Positions 55,501 through 64,000 of a DNA stretch of 64,000 nucleotides are shown in pieces (position 1 is the first letter of the stretch; every line of letters begins with the position of its first letter). A model generated the notes under the pieces. It had not been told where the DNA came from, did no database searches, and saw only the letters and a list, made by a program, of their open reading frames with translations. Position numbers and translations under genes: made by a program. The stretch comes from Mycolicibacterium sp. (lineage in GTDB: Bacteria > Actinomycetota > Actinomycetes > Mycobacteriales > Mycobacteriaceae), in contig JACJWN010000005.1 of the NCBI GenBank assembly GCA_020637165.1, positions 357,578 to 421,577 on the forward strand, written 5' to 3'.

Positions 55501-58500
55501 CGTTGCCGCCGGCCCCGGCGTTGCCGCCCTTGCCGCCGGCACCTCCGGAGCCGTCGGTGCCCGCGAGCGCGGTTCCCGCACCGGCTCCGCCGGCCCCGCC
55601 GGATCCTCCGCGCCCGGCGTTGCCGCCGTTTCCACCATTGCCGCCGACCCCGCCGGCGGCCGACGGGTCGGTGCTCATCGAGCCGGCCGCGCCGATTCCG
55701 CCGAAGCCGCCGTTGCCGCCGACGCCGCCGGCCGCGCCGTCGCCGCCCACGCCGTCGGCGCCGGAGGCGGCGCTGCCCGCTCCGGTGCCGCCGAGGCCGC
55801 CGTCGCCGCCCTGCCCGCCGTCACCGCCGTTGCCGGCGTCCCCGCCGTCTTCCCCATCCGCTCCGGCGCTGGCGCCCACTGCGCCCTGGGTTCCGTTGCC
55901 GCCGTTGCCGCCTGTTCCGCCGCCGCCGCCCTTGCCGCCCGCGCCGCCGGCGCCGTCGACACCCGCCGGGGCGCCCTCGCCGCTGGATCCCGCGATGCCG
56001 CCGGCACCACCCTGGCCGCCGGCGCCGCCCCGACCGCCGTCGCCACCGTCGAGGGAGTCGCTGGCGCCCCCGACTCCGGTGGCGCCCCGGCCACCCCGGC
56101 CGCCATTGCCGGCGGCACCCCCGACGCCGCCGGATCCTCCGACGCCCGCGGCACCGCTGCCGGTGCCGCCGAGACCGCCGGCGCCGCCGTTACCGCCCAT
56201 GGTGCCGCCGGTCCCGGTGCCGCCCGGCAGCGTTGCGTCGATGCCGTTCGCGCCGGTGGCGCCGGCGCCACCTTTTCCGCCCGCGCCGCCGTTGCCCGCG
56301 CCGCCGGCGTCGCCGCCGTTGCCGCCCATGCCGCCGTTGCCGCCGTTGCTCGACGCTGAGGCCGTGCCGCCGTTGCCCCCGGAGCCGCCACGGCCGCCCG
56401 CACCGGAGGTCGCGCCGCCTGCGCCGCCTGCGCCGCCGGTGCCGCCGTCGCCGCCGCCCGGACCGCCCTGACCGCCGTTGCCGCCGCTTCCGCCGGCGCC
56501 GATGGATCCGCCGTCGCCGCCGTCGCCGCCACTGCCTCCGGTTCCTGCCGCGGTGGTGCTTGCGGCGCCGTCGCCGCCCCTGCCGCCGCTGCCCGCGACG
56601 CCGGTCACCGCCAGGCCGCTGCTTCCGGTGGAACCCTTGCCGCCGCCGGTCCCGCCGGTTCCGGCCGCACCGCCCGATCCGCCGGCACCCGCGGTTCCGG
56701 GGTTGCCGCCGGCGCCGCCGCGGCCGCCGTGTGAGGTCTGGGCGTCACCGGCCCCGCCGTTGCCGCCGTCGCCGGGACTACCTGCGGCGCCACCCTTGCC
56801 GCCGGTGCCTCCGGTGCCGTTGACACCAGCCGTGTCAAAAAGCAGCAGGCTGCGTCCGCTGCCCGCGTTGCCCCCGGCACCGCCGGTGCCGCCATCGGCG
56901 CCGTTGCCGCCGTTGCCGCCCGCCCCGCCGGTCGCGCCAGCCACGGTGGCATCGGCGCCGGATTGGCCGTCGCCGCCGTCGCCGCCTTCGCCGCCGGCTC
57001 CGCCGGCTCCGCCGTTGCCGCCGGAGCCGAAGATGATGCTGCCGTTGCCGCCATTGCCCCCGGCGCCGCCCTTGCCGCCGGTAGTGCCGTCGGTACCCGA
57101 TCCGCCGGCCAGGATCGCACTGGTGCCGGTGGCTCCGGTGCCGCCAGCTCCGCCCGAGCCGCCGGTACCGCCTTGGCCGAATATCGAGAGCGTGCCCACG
57201 TTGCCGCCGTTGCCGCCGTTGCCGCCGATGCCCATCGGAGAGGTCGCCGCCGCACCGGCGCCGCCGTTTCCACCGGCTCCGGTGAACAGTCCGCCTGATC
57301 CGCCACGGCCACCGGAGCCCGCGTTGACGCCGAGGATCCCCGCGCCGCCGTCGCCGCCGCGGCCGAACCACCCTGCCGCGCCGCCGTTTCCGCCGTTGTA
57401 GCCGTTGCCGCCGTTGCCAAAAATCCCGCCGTTGCCGCCGGTGCAGGCGAGGCCGCCGGTGCAGGTCTCGGCAGTCCATGAGAATCCGTTGCCGAACAGG
57501 ATTCCGCCATCGGGGTGTTCGGCGGTGCCGTCACCGAACAACCAGATGTCGCCGATCGCGACGGCGGAAGCCGCCGATGCCTGAACCGCTTTCGTAGTGA
57601 CACTCACCACCGGGGGGGCTGTCGTGCCGGCGCCCGCCGTATCCGGTGGGCTCGGGTCGACCGGGTCGCTGGACGAGGCGGGGGAGGCGGCGAGCCTCGC
57701 GACCGGTCCGCCGGACAAGTCCCGGCGAACCAGCCCGAGTGCGGCCCACATCTGCGGGGAGGAACCCGGTTCGTCCCCGCCACCGCTGCCGAACTGGGCT
57801 CCGAATCCCAGCCAGGACAATAGTTTTGAGTTCCATCCGTACGCGCTGTCGGATGCCACGGCGGCAGTCGGTGCGGTGGCCATCGGCACTGCGGCGGCGT
57901 CCACCGTCACCGGCGGCACCGAGACGGCGTCGGAGACCGCCGGCACGGCCGTCGACGGGGTTGCCGCGGCGTCGACGGCGACCGGCACCGTGGCGATCGT
58001 GACTCCGGCGACATCCGCGGATGACACGGCCGCCGCGGGCGGCGGTGTCTGCTCACGAAGAGCCTCGGTCGGAACGGACAATGCCGCGGAGCCGGACCCC
58101 CGCTGTCGGGTCGGCCTCGCCGATGGGCCACCCGACCGCTTCGGGGCCGATCCCGCAACGGTGTCCGTGGTGCCGGCCCTCGGCGACGACCCGACGGCCG
58201 CGCCGTCGCCGGGATCCGTCGAGGCCGGCCCCGGCGCCGCTGCCGGGCGACCGCCGCGAGGCCCCGCGTGCGCCCGCGTCGCGGGGCCCGTCGCCGTGGA
58301 CGAGTCTGCCTGCGAGGCCGATCCCGCCGAACCCGTGGAATCCGCGTAGGCCAGTCCGGGCAGCGAACCGATCCCGGCGCCGATGCCGAGTGCAATGGCC
58401 AAGGCTCCGACGCGGCCCACGTTCCTCGCGTTGCCGGATTCGGCGAACTTTGCTGCGCCGGCCACCGACTGCACCACCCGAATCCGCAGGCCGGAGTCCG

Positions 58501-58627
58501 GTGCGCGATGGCGACCGCCTCGCCCGGCGCGGTGACGACCCGGCCGGTGAGCGTCCGCGGGAAACGGCACGGCAGGGGCTGACACCATGGCACCGCCGGC
58601 GGTGCCGACGGAAAAATCAGGCTTCAT
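49523..58627 (-). CDS. Giant PE-less PGRS-like secreted protein (3034 aa)
   Basis: Start ATG at 58627 with GGGGGAG eight bases upstream; an in-frame extension to 58933 lacks one. Long basic N-region, hydrophobic core [17 protein letters not shown] and AYA cleavage near residue 94. Then about 260 residues of Ser/Ala/Pro linker. The shared module [21 protein letters not shown] plus a CTGGLAC Cys pair is at about 57.4-57.5 kb. About 2,550 residues of GGN/GGA/GGD triplet repeats follow to the stop, with higher-order units of about 320 and 770 bp. No PE domain. Calcium-binding or wall-associated behaviour of PGRS regions is known elsewhere; its role here is unknown. Confidence 0.85.
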   Translation of the reverse strand: MKPDFSVGTAGGAMVSAPAVPFPADAHRPGRHRAGRGGRHRAPDSGLRIRVVQSVAGAAKFAESGNARNVGRVGALAIALGIGAGIGSLPGLAYADSTGSAGSASQADSSTATGPATRAHAGPRGGRPAAAPGPASTDPGDGAAVGSSPRAGTTDTVAGSAPKRSGGPSARPTRQRGSGSAALSVPTEALREQTPPPAAAVSSADVAGVTIATVPVAVDAAATPSTAVPAVSDAVSVPPVTVDAAAVPMATAPTAAVASDSAYGWNSKLLSWLGFGAQFGSGGGDEPGSSPQMWAALGLVRRDLSGGPVARLAASPASSSDPVDPSPPDTAGAGTTAPPVVSVTTKAVQASAASAVAIGDIWLFGDGTAEHPDGGILFGNGFSWTAETCTGGLACTGGNGGIFGNGGNGYNGGNGGAAGWFGRGGDGGAGILGVNAGSGGRGGSGGLFTGAGGNGGAGAAATSPMGIGGNGGNGGNVGTLSIFGQGGTGGSGGAGGTGATGTSAILAGGSGTDGTTGGKGGAGGNGGNGSIIFGSGGNGGAGGAGGEGGDGGDGQSGADATVAGATGGAGGNGGNGADGGTGGAGGNAGSGRSLLLFDTAGVNGTGGTGGKGGAAGSPGDGGNGGAGDAQTSHGGRGGAGGNPGTAGAGGSGGAAGTGGTGGGKGSTGSSGLAVTGVAGSGGRGGDGAASTTAAGTGGSGGDGGDGGSIGAGGSGGNGGQGGPGGGDGGTGGAGGAGGATSGAGGRGGSGGNGGTASASSNGGNGGMGGNGGDAGGAGNGGAGGKGGAGATGANGIDATLPGGTGTGGTMGGNGGAGGLGGTGSGAAGVGGSGGVGGAAGNGGRGGRGATGVGGASDSLDGGDGGRGGAGGQGGAGGIAGSSGEGAPAGVDGAGGAGGKGGGGGTGGNGGNGTQGAVGASAGADGEDGGDAGNGGDGGQGGDGGLGGTGAGSAASGADGVGGDGAAGGVGGNGGFGGIGAAGSMSTDPSAAGGVGGNGGNGGNAGRGGSGGAGGAGAGTALAGTDGSGGAGGKGGNAGAGGNGGYGYQGANGATPGADGGDGGDAGNGGDGGRGGSGGLGGTGAGSAASGTDGAGGDGAAGGAGGNGGNAGSGGVGGAGGVGGTGAGSALAGTDGAGGAGGKGGNAGIGGNGGNAATVNASNGFDGGKGGNGGKAGVGGSGGAGARLAADGVVGATGFAGNGGNGGGGSAGAAGTAVLTGDGNDGYAGGNGGQGGNGGTAGAGGTRGDGGIGGNGGQGGAGGNAGSNTGTTGFDGGDGGKGGNAGNGGTAGTGAGTGGTAGTAGTAGSGGNGGYGSAGANGVVGNGGDGTDGYAGGNGGNGGDGGDAGDGGTRGSGGQGGAGGYGGRGGHGASSTGVGFDGGNGGDGGNAGNGGTAGSGTGSGGTAGTAGVAGSGGNGGNGGTGASGIAGVGGAGTDGYAGGNGGLGGDGGDAGDGGTRGSGGQGGYGGNGGNGGNGPANGGAAGFDGGNGGNGGDAGNGGTAGAGTGTGGSAGNAGVAGNGGNGGNGSAGANGTSPTTGNGTDGFSGGAGGIGGDGGDAGLGGIRGSGGRGGLGGNGGNGGNAGANAGGAGFDGGSGADGGAAGRSGSAGSGIGTGGAVGAAGVGGLGGNGGNGGVGASGQAGAAGSAGGTGYSGGSGGAGGRGGAANGGIAGSGGMGGNGAAGGAGGNGGAGVSGIAGTNGTDLPDGPPGGNGGNGTAGGAGGNGGTGGNAGAGGAAGSVAEGGTAGSAGTDGVGGNGGAGGIGGDGGSGGAGGAGGYQERGGDGGNGAIGGNGGNGGDAGLGGALGGNGGSAGVGGSAGNGGVGGNAGGVGGDAGTAAAGGVGGNGGMGYAVSGGNGGAGGAGGNGGYGGYGGSGDTYTSPVGSSGGNGSDGATGGAGGNGGTTNGNGNGGNAGTGGNGGNGGAGGAGGANGAAGAPLGTAGSAGDGGLGGDGGNGGLSTGSGTGGSGGGGGTGGAGGAGFSGLSNGFDGSSGSSGGDGGTGGNGGNGGTGGAGTGAAGDGGAGGDGGGGGWGGLGGETSGGTDGHTGGTGADGGRGGTGGNGGQIGVGGGNGGVGGAGGNAGNGGAGGNGGGNGGIGGAAGTAGVGGTGGTGYNTGNGGNGGVGGSGGAGGNGGNGGVGILGPGWSGDGYAGNQGGNASAGARGGQGGVAAGTGNGGDGGVGGTGGGGGNGGYGNIGEVGSGGDGGAGGNGADGGEGGTGGTSASGVAGNGGAGGNGGAGGNGGGNLATNDNRTSRNGGNAGAAGTAGNGGNGGGGFRGGNGGNGGNGGNGAAGGLASWAGEFVGPWNGGTGSAGTAGGRGGDGGAGIDGNDGDGGAGGAGGNGGNGGGVVTDTSFQNGGSAGAAGAAGAGGAGGNGANGGDGGTGGNGGNGANGGNGGKGVAGSGYDGGSGSSGTAGGRGGDGGTATSGTGGNGGNGGTGGTGGAGGNGNIGVGVNVFSADGGNGGTAGSGADGGAGGNGGISATGVTGNGGNGGNGGNGGAGGGTNPDESSSHNGGNAGAAGTAGNGGNGGTGFKGGDGGNGGAGGNGATGGTASWPGEFRSPYRGGNGSAGQAGGRGGDGGAGINGNDGDGGDGGAGGAGGSAGGVGPTNTTLATNGSSAGSAGAAGDGGDGGNGLNGGDGGAGGAGGNGAAGGQAGTAIGTGYDGGNGSSGTTGGTGGNGGTATSGNGGNGGAGGNGGNGGAGGAGRYSQTASGGSGGSAGNGANGGVGGNGGISATGVTGNGGNGGNGGNGGTGGSGNPEDISSHNGGNAGTAGTAGNGGTGGTGFKGGDGGNGGNGGAGGAGGTASWPGIPGTRYTGGSGTAGRAGGRGGDGGAGINGNDGDGGDGGAGGAGGNGGSVGPTNATLAFNGSNGGTAGAGGGGGDGGNGLNGGDGGVGGGGGGGGNGGDGGNELFGSGHPGGQGGSGASGGSGGDGGTATSGTGGNGGTGGNGGTGGSGGNGGNSTDGPGGDGGSGGGGGDGGSGGIATAGGTDGVGASGGNGAPGGTGGASGGATGSPGSDGQPG
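49800..52100 (-). repeat. About 770-bp higher-order repeat, three copies
   Basis: The anchor A-S-W-P/A-G occurs once per unit at about 50177, 50942 and 51719 (spacing 765 and 777 bp, i.e. 255-259 residues). Each unit carries [11 protein letters not shown](N/D)GNDGDGG, then GGTATSG; the ATGVTGNGG and SSHNGGNAG stretches are clear in two copies. Units are near-identical in places, so recent duplication is likely. Confidence 0.8.
53650..54990 (-). repeat. About 320-bp repeat, five copies
   Basis: The text [11 protein letters not shown] (or GFSGG/GYSGG) followed by [15 protein letters not shown] and FDGGNGG recurs at about 54950, 54629, 54311, 53990 and 53664. Spacing is about 320 bp (105-108 residues). 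Confidence 0.75.
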
Positions 58628-58779
58628 GTGATTTTCTCCCCCACCGGGAACGGCATACAGAGCACTGCGTCGCATCGAACCACTTCCGGGGCCCCGCCAA
58701 CGCCGAAACGCCGACAATGGGCCGGGTCGCGTCGAGGTTGAGTTGCCGCGTCCCGAATCGGCTCGGGGCCCTCGGCCGG

Positions 58780-58795
58780 TGTGATATAACTCACC
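58780..58795. promoter_or_regulatory. CRP-type box between the two giant PGRS-like genes
   Basis: TGTGATATAACTCACC fits TGTGA-N6-TCACA at all but the last base. It is 153 bp before the minus-strand start (58627) and 175 bp before the plus-strand start (58970), so one site can serve both. The 342-bp gap shows no gene. Confidence 0.65.
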
Positions 58796-58969
58796 GCTAG
58801 CGTTTGCTGCGTTGAGGGCGAAGGCAGGGTTGGAGGGGGTTGTTTCTGCCCATGGTTTGCCGTGGGGGAACACCATATCCCTCTGGTCCTGACTCTCTGG
58901 TCTTTGCCGTGAGCGGCGAGGTCGTGCTGGCACAAGGCGTGCCGATCAGGTGGCCAACGGAGGTCGGTG

Positions 58970-61900
58970 ATGTGCCCAGATAACGTCTCCCGTCGAGATC
59001 GCCGAGCCGACGGTGCCAAGCAGCACGGCGCACGCCATCGCCCCGCAACCGGGACGCTACGAGTCACCCACGACAGCGCGGGGCGCTGGCATCTCACCCC
59101 GGCACCGCGCCCCACGCATTTCGTGGGTCGCGTCGGCGCGCTGGCCATTGCACTCGGCATCGGGGTCGTGATCGCAGAACTTCCGGCCGTCGCCGCAGCG
59201 GACCCGGGCCCGGTGAACGGGGCAGGATCGACGCAGAGTTCAGGTTCGAGCGACTCCGCGGCGGGCGCTGCCAGGCAGCGCGGCGGGACGCGGTCCGGGG
59301 CCCAACGCGCCACCGGTGCCCCTGCGGCGGGCGGTCCGGCCGATTCGGCGGCCGGCGGTCCGGGGGCCGGTCCCAGGACCGGAGTGGCGGGTCCGAATCG
59401 CCGGACACGGGTGGTTCGACCCCCGGCCGATGCGGTCGCCGACATTGCCGTCGGCGGCATCGCGGGTCCCGGCGGCATCAGAGTCGGCGCACCCCCCGAC
59501 GGCGGTTCGGCCACCGTCCCGGCGTCGGGGGACGACGTCGGCACGAACCCGGCTGTGTCGTCGCCTACCGAGTTTGCTGTTGTCGCGCCCCGCCAGTCCG
59601 CTTCGGCTGACGAAGCCCGGTTGCTGGAGAGGGCGCTGGCCGGCGATTCCTCCGCTGACTCCCCGCCGGGCGGCGCGGGGGATGGATCGCTTTCGGCGGT
59701 GGTCCTCACCGAGGGCGTCGCGGTGGAAGTGGCGACTGCCGAACCGCCGGTGATGACCGCGGCGGAACCCAAGGGTGAGGTCTCGGGCTCCGACCCCCTC
59801 ACGCGATCGGGGTCCGGCGAGGATTCGCTGCCCGGCAACACACCCCTGGTCCTGGCGTCGCAGGCACTGGTGGCGGCGTGGGCGGGCCGGCGCGAATCGC
59901 GCACCACCGTCTCGGCGGTCATGCCGGCGGCGGCTGCCGGCACGGGAGAGCCGGCGGCGCCAGCGGCCCCAGTTGCCGAGGGTGCAGCCACTGAGAGTGC
60001 GGCGCCCGAGAGCGCAGGGCGCGAAAGTGCTTCCACCGCAATGGAATCCGCATCAGCGGCATCGGCCGATCCGATCGCCGCGCTGATCCGGTTCTTCGTC
60101 GGCGACGGCACCGCCGACAACCCTAACGCGGGCATTCTCTACGGCAATGGCTACAGCTTCACCGAGTACGGCGGGACCTGTACCTCGGGTGCCTGCGACG
60201 GCGGCAACGGCGGCCTCATCGGCAACGGCGGCGACGGTTTCAACGGTGGCAACGGCGGGGCGGCCGGATGGTTCGGCAACGGCGGCGCGGGTGGCGCCGG
60301 GGTCGCCGGCGTCAACGGCGGGGCGGGCGGCAACGGCGGCCGGGCCGGGCTGTTCTCCGGCGACGGCGGCAAGGGCGGTGACGGCGCCGCGGCAACCGAC
60401 CCGACCGGTGACGGTGGCGACGGTGGCGACGGTGGCGACGCCGGGATGTTGTCATCGAGCGGTACGGCGGGCGCGGGCGGAACCGGCGGCAGCAGCGGGG
60501 TCTCCGGTGGCTCGGGCGGGCACGGCGGTGCCGGCGGTGATGCCGGACTGCTCGGCTCCGGTGGTGACGGTGGTGACGGCGGCGTCGGCGTGGAGGCCGG
60601 CGGGGCGGGTGGTGACGGCGGCGCCGGCGGCTTCATCGGTGGAGACGGCGGCGACGGAGGGGTGGGCGGCACCTCCACGCTGACTCCCGCGAACCGGGGT
60701 GCATCCGGCTCCGGTGGTGCCGCAGGGGCGCTGTTCGGCAGCGCCGGAATCGATGGACCCGCTGCCGAAGAGATCGGCGTGGACGTGCCGCTGGCGGCCG
60801 CCGCTGCCCCGGATCCTTACTCCGGCAACGTGATCGCCGCAGCCGTCCAACTCTTCCAGAGCGAGATCACCGCCGCCATCGAGTCGTTCGTCGCGGGTGC
60901 CTCTCCGATCGTGCTGCCGCCGAATATTCTTTCCCTGATCGGGAACGTCGGCTACAACATCCTGCTCAACGTGGTGGTCGGGTACTGGCCGGGCGTCATC
61001 GCGGCCTTCAATGAACTCGTCTACGACCCCGCGTTCCTGCCGTTCGTCTCCGACGAGGTCGCCACCCTGCTGACGCCTGAGGGGGAGACCCCCACCGCTC
61101 TGAGTGCGACTATCGGCAACGCCGTGGCGTATCTCATCGAGCAGACCCTCGGCAACCCGATCATCCAGCAGGGGCTGGCCTACTCGGTGTTCACCCAGAT
61201 TCCGCCGTTCACGGCGGCGGGGATTGTCGAGTGGGTCAGCCTCCTCATCGGGGAGGGCGGCTTCTCGGAAGCCATCGCCTATCTGCTGAACAACGGCGTG
61301 CTGTCCGGACTCGAGGTCTTCTTCGGCAGCCCGGCGGTCCAGGTGCAGATCGGCACCGCCCTGGCGGGCACCGTCAACGTCGTATTCGGCCAGATCACAC
61401 CGGATTTCGTGACCACCCCTCCGCTGGAAACCCCGGCCCTGGCAACGTACGCCGGCGAGTTGATCGCCACCGCTCTGCTGGGGGAGGGCAACCCCGGCAT
61501 CCCGGAGGTCGCCGCGGTCGCTTCCGCCGACGTGGCCTACCTCCTGGCCGTTATCTCCAATCCGCTGAGCACCCTCATCGGAACCACCTACCAGCAGTTC
61601 ATGCTCTACCCGGGGGTGGGCACCTACCTGGCGACCACCGCGATGAACACCCTGCTCGCCGCGCTGGGTCAGCCGACCCGGCCGATCGGTTCCATAGTGG
61701 TCCCGGTCGAAACCGTCGTCACCCAGGCCGTGAACTCGTTCCTCAGCAGCTCCGCGCTGTTCGGAGCGGTCGGCGATTTCATCACCCAATTGGCCACCGA
61801 TCTCGTTGCCAATTCCACGGTGCAGGAGTTCGCCAGCCAGACGGTCGCCGACTTCGTCGCCACGACCCTGGGCGGCGATCCGCTGGCCGTCGCCGTCGGC

Positions 61901-64000
61901 GCGCAGGCCGGTGGCGTGGTCGTCTCGCTGATGGCCAATTCGAATTTCGTGGGCCCCGTGGTCTTCGCGTTGGTGTCACTGGTCGAGGGCATGAACAACC
62001 CCAACGTGTCCGGTGCGATCGCGGCGGCGGCAGGGGCGATCGCGGGCAACCTGGTCGGCCCGGATCCACTGCCGCTCATCGAGCAGATCCAGGCCGCCGT
62101 GGCGGAGCTGCTGCAGGAACCCGCCTTCCAGGACGTCCTCGTCGGCAACGTCACCTCGGTCGTGCGCACGCTGCTGAGCACCACGGGGTTCTGGACGGCG
62201 TTGGGCGGTGGGCTCTCGGGGTTGGTGACCGGACTCGCCGGTGACAACACCGTGCAGGTCCAGGCCGCCGATGTGGTCGCCACGATGATCGCCGAAATGC
62301 TGCCCGGCAGCCCCATCGCCGCGGCCGTCGGTTCGGCGGTGGGCAACGCGGTCGAGCAGCTGCTGGCCAATTCCGCGGCGGTGGCCGGGGTGGCCACGTT
62401 GCTGGGCTCGGCGCTGCCGGACTTCTTCGGCCAGACCGGGGTGCCCAGCGTGCTGGCCGACGCGGCCGGCCAGTTGGTGCTCGCCGCCGTGAACGGCACC
62501 CTGGACGCCGTCCTGCCCCAGGTGATCGCGGCGCTGCAAGCCAATACCGACATTCTCAACGCCGTCGACGTGACCGTCGCCGACGTCGTCACCGCCCTGT
62601 TCAGCCCCTCGATACTGCAGGGCGCCAGCCTGGCCCTGTCCGGTCTGGTCGCCGATCTTATCGGCGACCCCACCATCCAGACCTACGCAGACCAGCAAGT
62701 CGCCGAGACGGTGGCGACACTGCTGGGCGGCGGCCCGGCCGCGGTGCTGGTCGGTGACGCGGTCGGCAACGCGGTGGTCCAGATCCTGACCGTTCCGGCT
62801 CTGGGGACCGCCGTCACCGGAGTCGTCGACACGATCTTCGGGTTCTTCAGCCAGCCCGATGTGGTTCCGACGCTGGCCACCACGGTGGGCCAGTTCGCGT
62901 CGGCCGTCGTGTCCGGGGAGGACTTCAACGCGGCCCTGGCGATCGCCGTGTTGGCTCTGCAAAGCAGTACGGCGATTCTGGGAGCCGTCCGGACGACCGC
63001 CTCGGACGCGGTGCTGACGGTTCTGGGGGATTCCCAGCTGTGGGGCGGCATCGGTCTCTCCCTGAACGACCTGATCACCGGACTGGGCACCGACCCGGCC
63101 CTCCAACTGGCTGCGGCCCAAGGGGTTTCGGATTTCGTGGCTTCGATGCTGGCGGGCAATCCGCTGGCCGCGGTGATCGGCGACGCCGCCGGGAACGCGG
63201 TGGCGGGCTTCCTGGCCGCCCCCGGCGGAGTGGTGGAGCTGGCCGCACTGGCGGGTGGGTTGCTGCCGGATCTGTTCGGCCAGCCCGGATTCTCCGCCGA
63301 GATCGCCGATGCGGTCGGTGCGGCGGCCGAAGCGCTGGCCTCCGGTCAAGACTCCACGACGGTGATCGACGCGCTGATCGCAACGCTGCGCTCCAGCAGC
63401 GTCATTCAGGACGGCCTCGGCGGCTTCACCACCGACGCCCTGACCGCACTGTTCGGTGACAGCGCGGTGTGGACCGCGGCGGGCATCAGCCTTGCCGGGC
63501 TGATCACGGATCTGGGCACCGACGCCGAGGTGCAGCAGTACGCGGCCGAGACGGTGTCAGCTCTGGTGGTCAGCCTGCTCGGTGACCTTCCGGTCGCCCC
63601 GGTGGTCGGCGATGCGGTCGGCGCGGCGGTGGCCGGTTTCCTGGCCACCCCGGGCGCGGTGGCCAACCTGGGTGCGGTGATCGGCGGGCTGGTGCCGGAT
63701 CTGTTCGCCCAGCCGGGACTCGGGGCCGAGATCGCCGGCGCTGTCGGCACCGCGGTCTCGGCGCTGGTGGCCGGGGAGGACACCACCACGGTGATCGACG
63801 CGCTGATCGCCACGCTGCGGGCCAGCACGGTGGTTCAGGACGGTCTGGGCGGCTTCACCGCCGACGCTCTGAGCGCGTTGCTCGCCGATATGACGCTGTG
63901 GACGGCGGTCGGTGCCAGCGTTTCCGGGCTGATCACCGACCTGGGCACCAACGCCGAGGTTCAGCAGTACGCGGCATCGACGGTGTCGGCGTTCGTGGTC
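58970..64000 (+). CDS. Giant PGRS-like exported protein with 143-residue C-terminal repeats (cut by window end)
   Basis: At least 1677 aa, open to the right edge; ATG at 58970 has GGAGG at 58959-58963. Basic N-region, core [17 protein letters not shown] and VAAAD cleavage. About 290 residues of linker, then the shared module RFFVGDGTADNPNAGILYGNG with a CTSGAC Cys pair near 60.18 kb. A Gly-rich stretch runs to about 60.75 kb. From about 60.8 kb it changes to hydrophobic, helical-looking sequence, with repeats of about 143 residues from about 61.8 kb: GDAVGNAV..FLA, LPDLFGQPG, TTVIDALIATLRSS, GLITDLGTDAEVQQYAA. No known family was recognised for these repeats. The frame was checked by eye at several points. 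Confidence 0.8.
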   Translation, partial: MCPDNVSRRDRRADGAKQHGARHRPATGTLRVTHDSAGRWHLTPAPRPTHFVGRVGALAIALGIGVVIAELPAVAAADPGPVNGAGSTQSSGSSDSAAGAARQRGGTRSGAQRATGAPAAGGPADSAAGGPGAGPRTGVAGPNRRTRVVRPPADAVADIAVGGIAGPGGIRVGAPPDGGSATVPASGDDVGTNPAVSSPTEFAVVAPRQSASADEARLLERALAGDSSADSPPGGAGDGSLSAVVLTEGVAVEVATAEPPVMTAAEPKGEVSGSDPLTRSGSGEDSLPGNTPLVLASQALVAAWAGRRESRTTVSAVMPAAAAGTGEPAAPAAPVAEGAATESAAPESAGRESASTAMESASAASADPIAALIRFFVGDGTADNPNAGILYGNGYSFTEYGGTCTSGACDGGNGGLIGNGGDGFNGGNGGAAGWFGNGGAGGAGVAGVNGGAGGNGGRAGLFSGDGGKGGDGAAATDPTGDGGDGGDGGDAGMLSSSGTAGAGGTGGSSGVSGGSGGHGGAGGDAGLLGSGGDGGDGGVGVEAGGAGGDGGAGGFIGGDGGDGGVGGTSTLTPANRGASGSGGAAGALFGSAGIDGPAAEEIGVDVPLAAAAAPDPYSGNVIAAAVQLFQSEITAAIESFVAGASPIVLPPNILSLIGNVGYNILLNVVVGYWPGVIAAFNELVYDPAFLPFVSDEVATLLTPEGETPTALSATIGNAVAYLIEQTLGNPIIQQGLAYSVFTQIPPFTAAGIVEWVSLLIGEGGFSEAIAYLLNNGVLSGLEVFFGSPAVQVQIGTALAGTVNVVFGQITPDFVTTPPLETPALATYAGELIATALLGEGNPGIPEVAAVASADVAYLLAVISNPLSTLIGTTYQQFMLYPGVGTYLATTAMNTLLAALGQPTRPIGSIVVPVETVVTQAVNSFLSSSALFGAVGDFITQLATDLVANSTVQEFASQTVADFVATTLGGDPLAVAVGAQAGGVVVSLMANSNFVGPVVFALVSLVEGMNNPNVSGAIAAAAGAIAGNLVGPDPLPLIEQIQAAVAELLQEPAFQDVLVGNVTSVVRTLLSTTGFWTALGGGLSGLVTGLAGDNTVQVQAADVVATMIAEMLPGSPIAAAVGSAVGNAVEQLLANSAAVAGVATLLGSALPDFFGQTGVPSVLADAAGQLVLAAVNGTLDAVLPQVIAALQANTDILNAVDVTVADVVTALFSPSILQGASLALSGLVADLIGDPTIQTYADQQVAETVATLLGGGPAAVLVGDAVGNAVVQILTVPALGTAVTGVVDTIFGFFSQPDVVPTLATTVGQFASAVVSGEDFNAALAIAVLALQSSTAILGAVRTTASDAVLTVLGDSQLWGGIGLSLNDLITGLGTDPALQLAAAQGVSDFVASMLAGNPLAAVIGDAAGNAVAGFLAAPGGVVELAALAGGLLPDLFGQPGFSAEIADAVGAAAEALASGQDSTTVIDALIATLRSSSVIQDGLGGFTTDALTALFGDSAVWTAAGISLAGLITDLGTDAEVQQYAAETVSALVVSLLGDLPVAPVVGDAVGAAVAGFLATPGAVANLGAVIGGLVPDLFAQPGLGAEIAGAVGTAVSALVAGEDTTTVIDALIATLRASTVVQDGLGGFTADALSALLADMTLWTAVGASVSGLITDLGTNAEVQQYAASTVSAFVV
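61750..64000 (+). repeat. About 429-bp tandem repeats (five or more copies)
   Basis: The text (V)ATxLGGxPxAxxVGxAxGxAV recurs at about 61867, 62297, 62720, 63147 and 63577, spacing 423-430 bp. The last two units are the most alike: GGTGATCGACGCGCTGATCG occurs at 63361 and 63790, exactly 429 bp apart. The window ends inside the series. Confidence 0.85.

Noticed and set aside
52744-55638. Second minus-strand open frame inside the giant gene
   Set aside because: Frame-shifted shadow of the Gly repeats (Ala/Thr-rich); no ribosome site and no independent motif.
49523-57500. CRISPR-like array of GCCGCCGTTGCC repeats
   Set aside because: Repeats are codon-phased GGN/GGA triplets inside one reading frame, with no constant-length spacers and no cas genes.
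58624-60135. 503-residue minus-strand frame over the start of the right-hand giant gene
   Set aside because: The plus strand has the signal peptide, ribosome site and shared module; the minus frame is its complement.

Overview
The window reads as chromosomal DNA of a mycobacterium, most likely a rapid-growing Mycolicibacterium-type species. The reasons are very high GC with strong third-position GC, eukaryotic-type Ser/Thr kinases with a single membrane span, DUF4333 and LpqM/LpqI-like envelope proteins, tandem WS/DGAT wax-ester synthases, an AtsA-type arylsulfatase, many GTG/TTG starts with 4-bp ATGA overlaps, and very large Gly-Asn-Gly (PGRS-like) proteins. No PE or PPE domain, transposase, integrase, tRNA, rRNA or CRISPR array was seen.

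Layout. (1) 1-11.2 kb is an envelope-signalling block: a membrane-anchored cyclophilin cut by the left edge, three receptor Ser/Thr kinases, and peptidoglycan-type hydrolases (M14 lipoprotein, GH3 hexosaminidase, LpqM-like metallopeptidase, PGRP-type amidase). (2) 11.2-14.2 kb is accessory: degraded gene fragments, a DUF2130 coiled-coil protein and a solo RES-domain protein. (3) 14.3-21.4 kb holds an LCP ligase, an unrecognised 588-aa protein and a VWA protein on the minus strand, a SHOCT membrane protein plus SPFH-SHOCT protein on the plus strand, and a GIY-YIG-like protein. (4) 21.5-30.3 kb carries regulators (GntR/FCD, GlxA-like AraC, AraC with arabinose-binding domain), the first PGRS-like secreted protein, a DUF2254 membrane protein, an epimerase and a cupin/alcohol dehydrogenase pair. 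(5) 30.3-42.1 kb is lipid and redox metabolism: two WS/DGATs, SGNH hydrolase, Gfo/Idh/MocA oxidoreductase, SDR, alpha/beta hydrolase, LLM-type oxidoreductase, and a CRP-box-linked secreted protein. (6) 42.4-49.5 kb holds AtsA followed by a three-gene operon for the osmolyte N-acetylglutaminylglutamine amide (NAGGN). (7) 49.5-64 kb is almost entirely two divergent giant secreted PGRS-like genes.

How it fits together. The most distinctive content is a family of three PE-less PGRS-like exported proteins (about 23.7-24.9, 49.5-58.6 and 59.0->64.0 kb). They share a long basic N-region, a near-identical hydrophobic core, a disordered linker and a cysteine-pair module that leads into Gly-rich repeats. 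The two giants diverge from an intergenic region centred on a near-perfect CRP box. A perfect CRP box also lies upstream of the secreted protein at 36.7 kb, which suggests a small cAMP-CRP surface-protein regulon. The last protein continues beyond the window as a series of about 143-residue repeats that I cannot assign to a known family.
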